Shown here: positions 62,447 through 64,000 of the stretch, piece after piece
Position numbering within the stretch: position 1 is the stretch's first letter
Layout of the letters: each line of letters opens with the position of its first letter
NCBI GenBank assembly: GCA_028289065.1
Contig: JAQGHA010000016.1
Span: 1 to 64,000 of the forward strand
Direction of reading: 5' to 3'
DNA: 64,000 bases
Origin: Candidatus Saccharimonadota bacterium
GTDB lineage: Bacteria > Patescibacteriota > Saccharimonadia > Saccharimonadales > Saccharimonadaceae
Notes under the pieces: generated by a model
Databases searched by the model: none
Seen by the model: the letters and a program-made list of their open reading frames with translations, nothing else
What the model was told of the DNA's origin: nothing
Translations under genes and position numbers: made by a program

Positions 62447-62770
62447 ATGACTGTAAATTCAGAATTTTCAAATAATGGTAGCCAATCCGCATCAACCGAG
62501 CAAATTCCCTGGGATAAAGACGCGTTATGTGGCCAAACAAGCCCAGAAGCGTTCTTTCCTGAAAAAGGTACGAGCAACCGGGATGCTAAAAAAATCTGCG
62601 GCCAGTGTGAGGTTGCACGTGAGTGCCTTGACTATGCATTGGAGAATGATGAACGTTTTGGGGTACTCGGCGGTATGTCTGAACGAGAACGCCGAAAGCT
62701 TAAAGGCTTAGGAGCACAAGCAATTACGGTGGAGTTTGAGAATTCACAAGCTAAAAACCGAAGACTTTAA
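62447..62770 (+). CDS. WhiB-family iron-sulfur transcription regulator
   Basis: This 107-aa protein has the four [4Fe-4S]-binding cysteines of the Wbl family, C28, C51, C54 and C60 (CGQCEVAREC), the following FGVLGGMSERERRKL turn (usually G-V/I-W-G-G; Trp is Leu here), and a basic C-terminal tail for DNA contact. Wbl proteins bind the primary sigma factor and regulate cell division, redox or antibiotic responses. The family is essentially confined to Actinobacteria and their phages, so this gene suggests transfer from a host. rpoD, the expected partner, is 4 kb away. Confidence 0.9.
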   Translation: MTVNSEFSNNGSQSASTEQIPWDKDALCGQTSPEAFFPEKGTSNRDAKKICGQCEVARECLDYALENDERFGVLGGMSERERRKLKGLGAQAITVEFENSQAKNRRL

Positions 62771-62809
62771 TAGCCCGAATAACACCTCAGCCAGTGGTAT
62801 ACTAAAGTA

Positions 62810-64000
62810 ATGAAACGGCTGGCAGTTATTGATGGAAAATCCGTATTTTATCGTGGCTATTACGCGATGCCCGGACTTTCGTTACCGGACGGCACTCCTA
62901 CGGGCGGTGTTTTTGGGTTTACCTCAATTGCAATCGAGCTTATTAAAAAACTTGAACCCGACTACGTAGCCGTTGCTTGGGATATAAAAGGGACGAGTGC
63001 GGCTAAGCGCTTAGAAATTTACCCTGAATATAAGGCTGGTCGCACCAAGCCATCTGAGGATTTTTACGCCCAACTACCAATCCTGCGTGAAGTTTTAGAA
63101 GCTTTTAACTGGCCACTGTACGAACTTGACCAATACGAAGCCGATGACATTATGGGCACCTTTGCTGCCCAAGCCAAAGAAAATAACGTTGAAGCCTGTT
63201 TAATAACCGGCGACTACGACCTTTTGCAATTAATTGACGACAACACTGGTGTTTATATTACTCGTAGCGGTAGCAGCGATTTAGTACGTTACGATGACGA
63301 AGCCTTTGAGAAAAAATATGGCGTTAAAGTAAGCCAATTTGTGGACTACAAAGCCTTAGTAGGGGATAGTAGCGATAATATTCCTGGTGTACCACGTATT
63401 GGTCCAAAGGCGGCTCAAACACTGCTTACAACCTATAACGATTTAGATGGGATTTACGCCCATCTTGACGAAGTGAAGGGCTCACAGCAAAAATATCTGA
63501 CTGACGGCAAAGAGTCGGCGTACATGAGTAAAGAATTAGCCGGCATTTATACCGATGCACCAATTAAAATCGACTGGGACGAAACCAGTATTGAACGTAC
63601 GCGAGTCGATAAGATTGTTGAAGTACTGCATAAATACGAATTTAACTCACTAGTGAAGCGGCTACCAAAGCATATGAAGCTAGGCGACGAAGTAGTTGAA
63701 GTAATTGAGGCTGAAAAGATCGAAATTGCCCCTCTTGAACAAGTTGAATGGCCATCACCTTTAATGATTGACGGCCCGGTATTCGTTGAAGTGTTTGGTG
63801 ATGATGTTTGGATATCGACGAATGGCAAGACGGCGTCTAAAAAGGCCATTACTGAAGTTGACCGGAACTTTTGGCATGCCCTAGTTATGGCTCGAACGGT
63901 TACCTACGATGCCAAGGCTTTATATCATGCTTTAGATAAACTAGGTGCGGCGGCCCGCTTCGATGATGTGCACGATTTACGCCAAGGCGCCTTTTTACTC
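62810..64000 (+). CDS. polA: DNA polymerase I, 5' part (truncated by window end)
   Basis: The first 397 residues are visible. The 5'-3' exonuclease domain (1-300) has MKRLAVIDGKSVFYRGYYAM, AVAWDIKGTSAAKRLEIYPE, YEADDIMGTFA, GDYDLLQLI and the H3TH GDSSDNIPGVPRIGPKAA. The start of an inactive or weak 3'-5' exonuclease-like domain follows. The enzyme fills gaps and removes primers. ATG 62810 lies 6 nt after an extended -10 TGGTATACT (leaderless). The gene continues beyond the window. Confidence 0.95.
   Translation, partial: MKRLAVIDGKSVFYRGYYAMPGLSLPDGTPTGGVFGFTSIAIELIKKLEPDYVAVAWDIKGTSAAKRLEIYPEYKAGRTKPSEDFYAQLPILREVLEAFNWPLYELDQYEADDIMGTFAAQAKENNVEACLITGDYDLLQLIDDNTGVYITRSGSSDLVRYDDEAFEKKYGVKVSQFVDYKALVGDSSDNIPGVPRIGPKAAQTLLTTYNDLDGIYAHLDEVKGSQQKYLTDGKESAYMSKELAGIYTDAPIKIDWDETSIERTRVDKIVEVLHKYEFNSLVKRLPKHMKLGDEVVEVIEAEKIEIAPLEQVEWPSPLMIDGPVFVEVFGDDVWISTNGKTASKKAITEVDRNFWHALVMARTVTYDAKALYHALDKLGAAARFDDVHDLRQGAFLL

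Overview
The window looks like chromosome of a Candidatus Saccharibacteria (TM7, Patescibacteria/CPR) cell. The evidence is a compact, moderately AT-rich gene layout with the standard bacterial code (TGA is used as a stop, unlike SR1/Gracilibacteria). It also has a CPR-style type IV secretion locus with a PrgI protein, a VirB4 ATPase, a polytopic VirB6-like protein and several VirB2-like pilins. Many start codons sit 6-9 nt after a -10 box (leaderless mRNAs). Some genes look actinobacterial or actinophage-like (WhiB, phage minor-tail proteins), as expected of an epibiont on Actinobacteria. Family assignments come from reading motifs in the translated sequence; no database search was run.

Layout. 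1-1.2 kb: end of dnaN and recF. 1.2-15.9 kb: secretion locus. A leftward operon carries a one-TM protein, VirB6-like, PrgI, TraC-like, VirB4, a 996-aa M15-peptidase membrane protein, a lysozyme/NlpC-like protein and a PEGA protein; a divergent rightward operon carries four pilin-like genes with five pilin units. 16-20.9 kb: hsp20, comFC, tRNA-Ser(UGA), tRNA-Ser(GCU), two PH-like membrane proteins, tRNA-Arg(GCG) followed by an ~0.86 kb insert flanked by a copy of the tRNA 3' end and terminator, and a membrane protein. 20.9-27.5 kb: HELLH protein, DUF4190 protein, tRNA-Ser(CGA), two phage-tail-like proteins (one with a GDPD domain), HIT protein, rlmH. 27.5-43.1 kb: valS, two FemAB-like transferases, tsaD, a membrane-anchored SGNH hydrolase, a MurE-like ligase, a guanidino-hydrolase (pentein), hypotheticals, PGI/PMI and a MacB-type ABC transporter. 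43.1-49.3 kb: tRNA-Ser(GGA), YdcF-like, NUDIX, DUF1653, then the ribonucleotide reductase locus. 49.3-64 kb: zwf, pyrG, argS, mscL, orn, YjbR-like, dnaG, rpoD, DEAH helicase, P-loop kinase, WhiB-like regulator and the 5' part of polA.

The most unusual locus is the ribonucleotide reductase cluster. NrdB has the metal-ligand spacing of the chlamydial class Ic (Mn/Fe) subunit, with Phe in place of the radical Tyr. NrdA keeps its three active-site cysteines but has no cysteine in its C-terminal tail, where the redox-shuttling pair normally sits. A separate 60-aa protein ending in CLGCQ is encoded just downstream with its own promoter and terminator. I propose that it is a detached, trans-acting redox tail. 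The nrdA leader is structured, with mutually exclusive helices and a small upstream ORF. Other notable points are a DnaG whose zinc-finger ligands are all replaced, the phage-tail pair, WhiB, the tRNA-Arg duplication, and overlapping divergent hsp20/comFC promoters.
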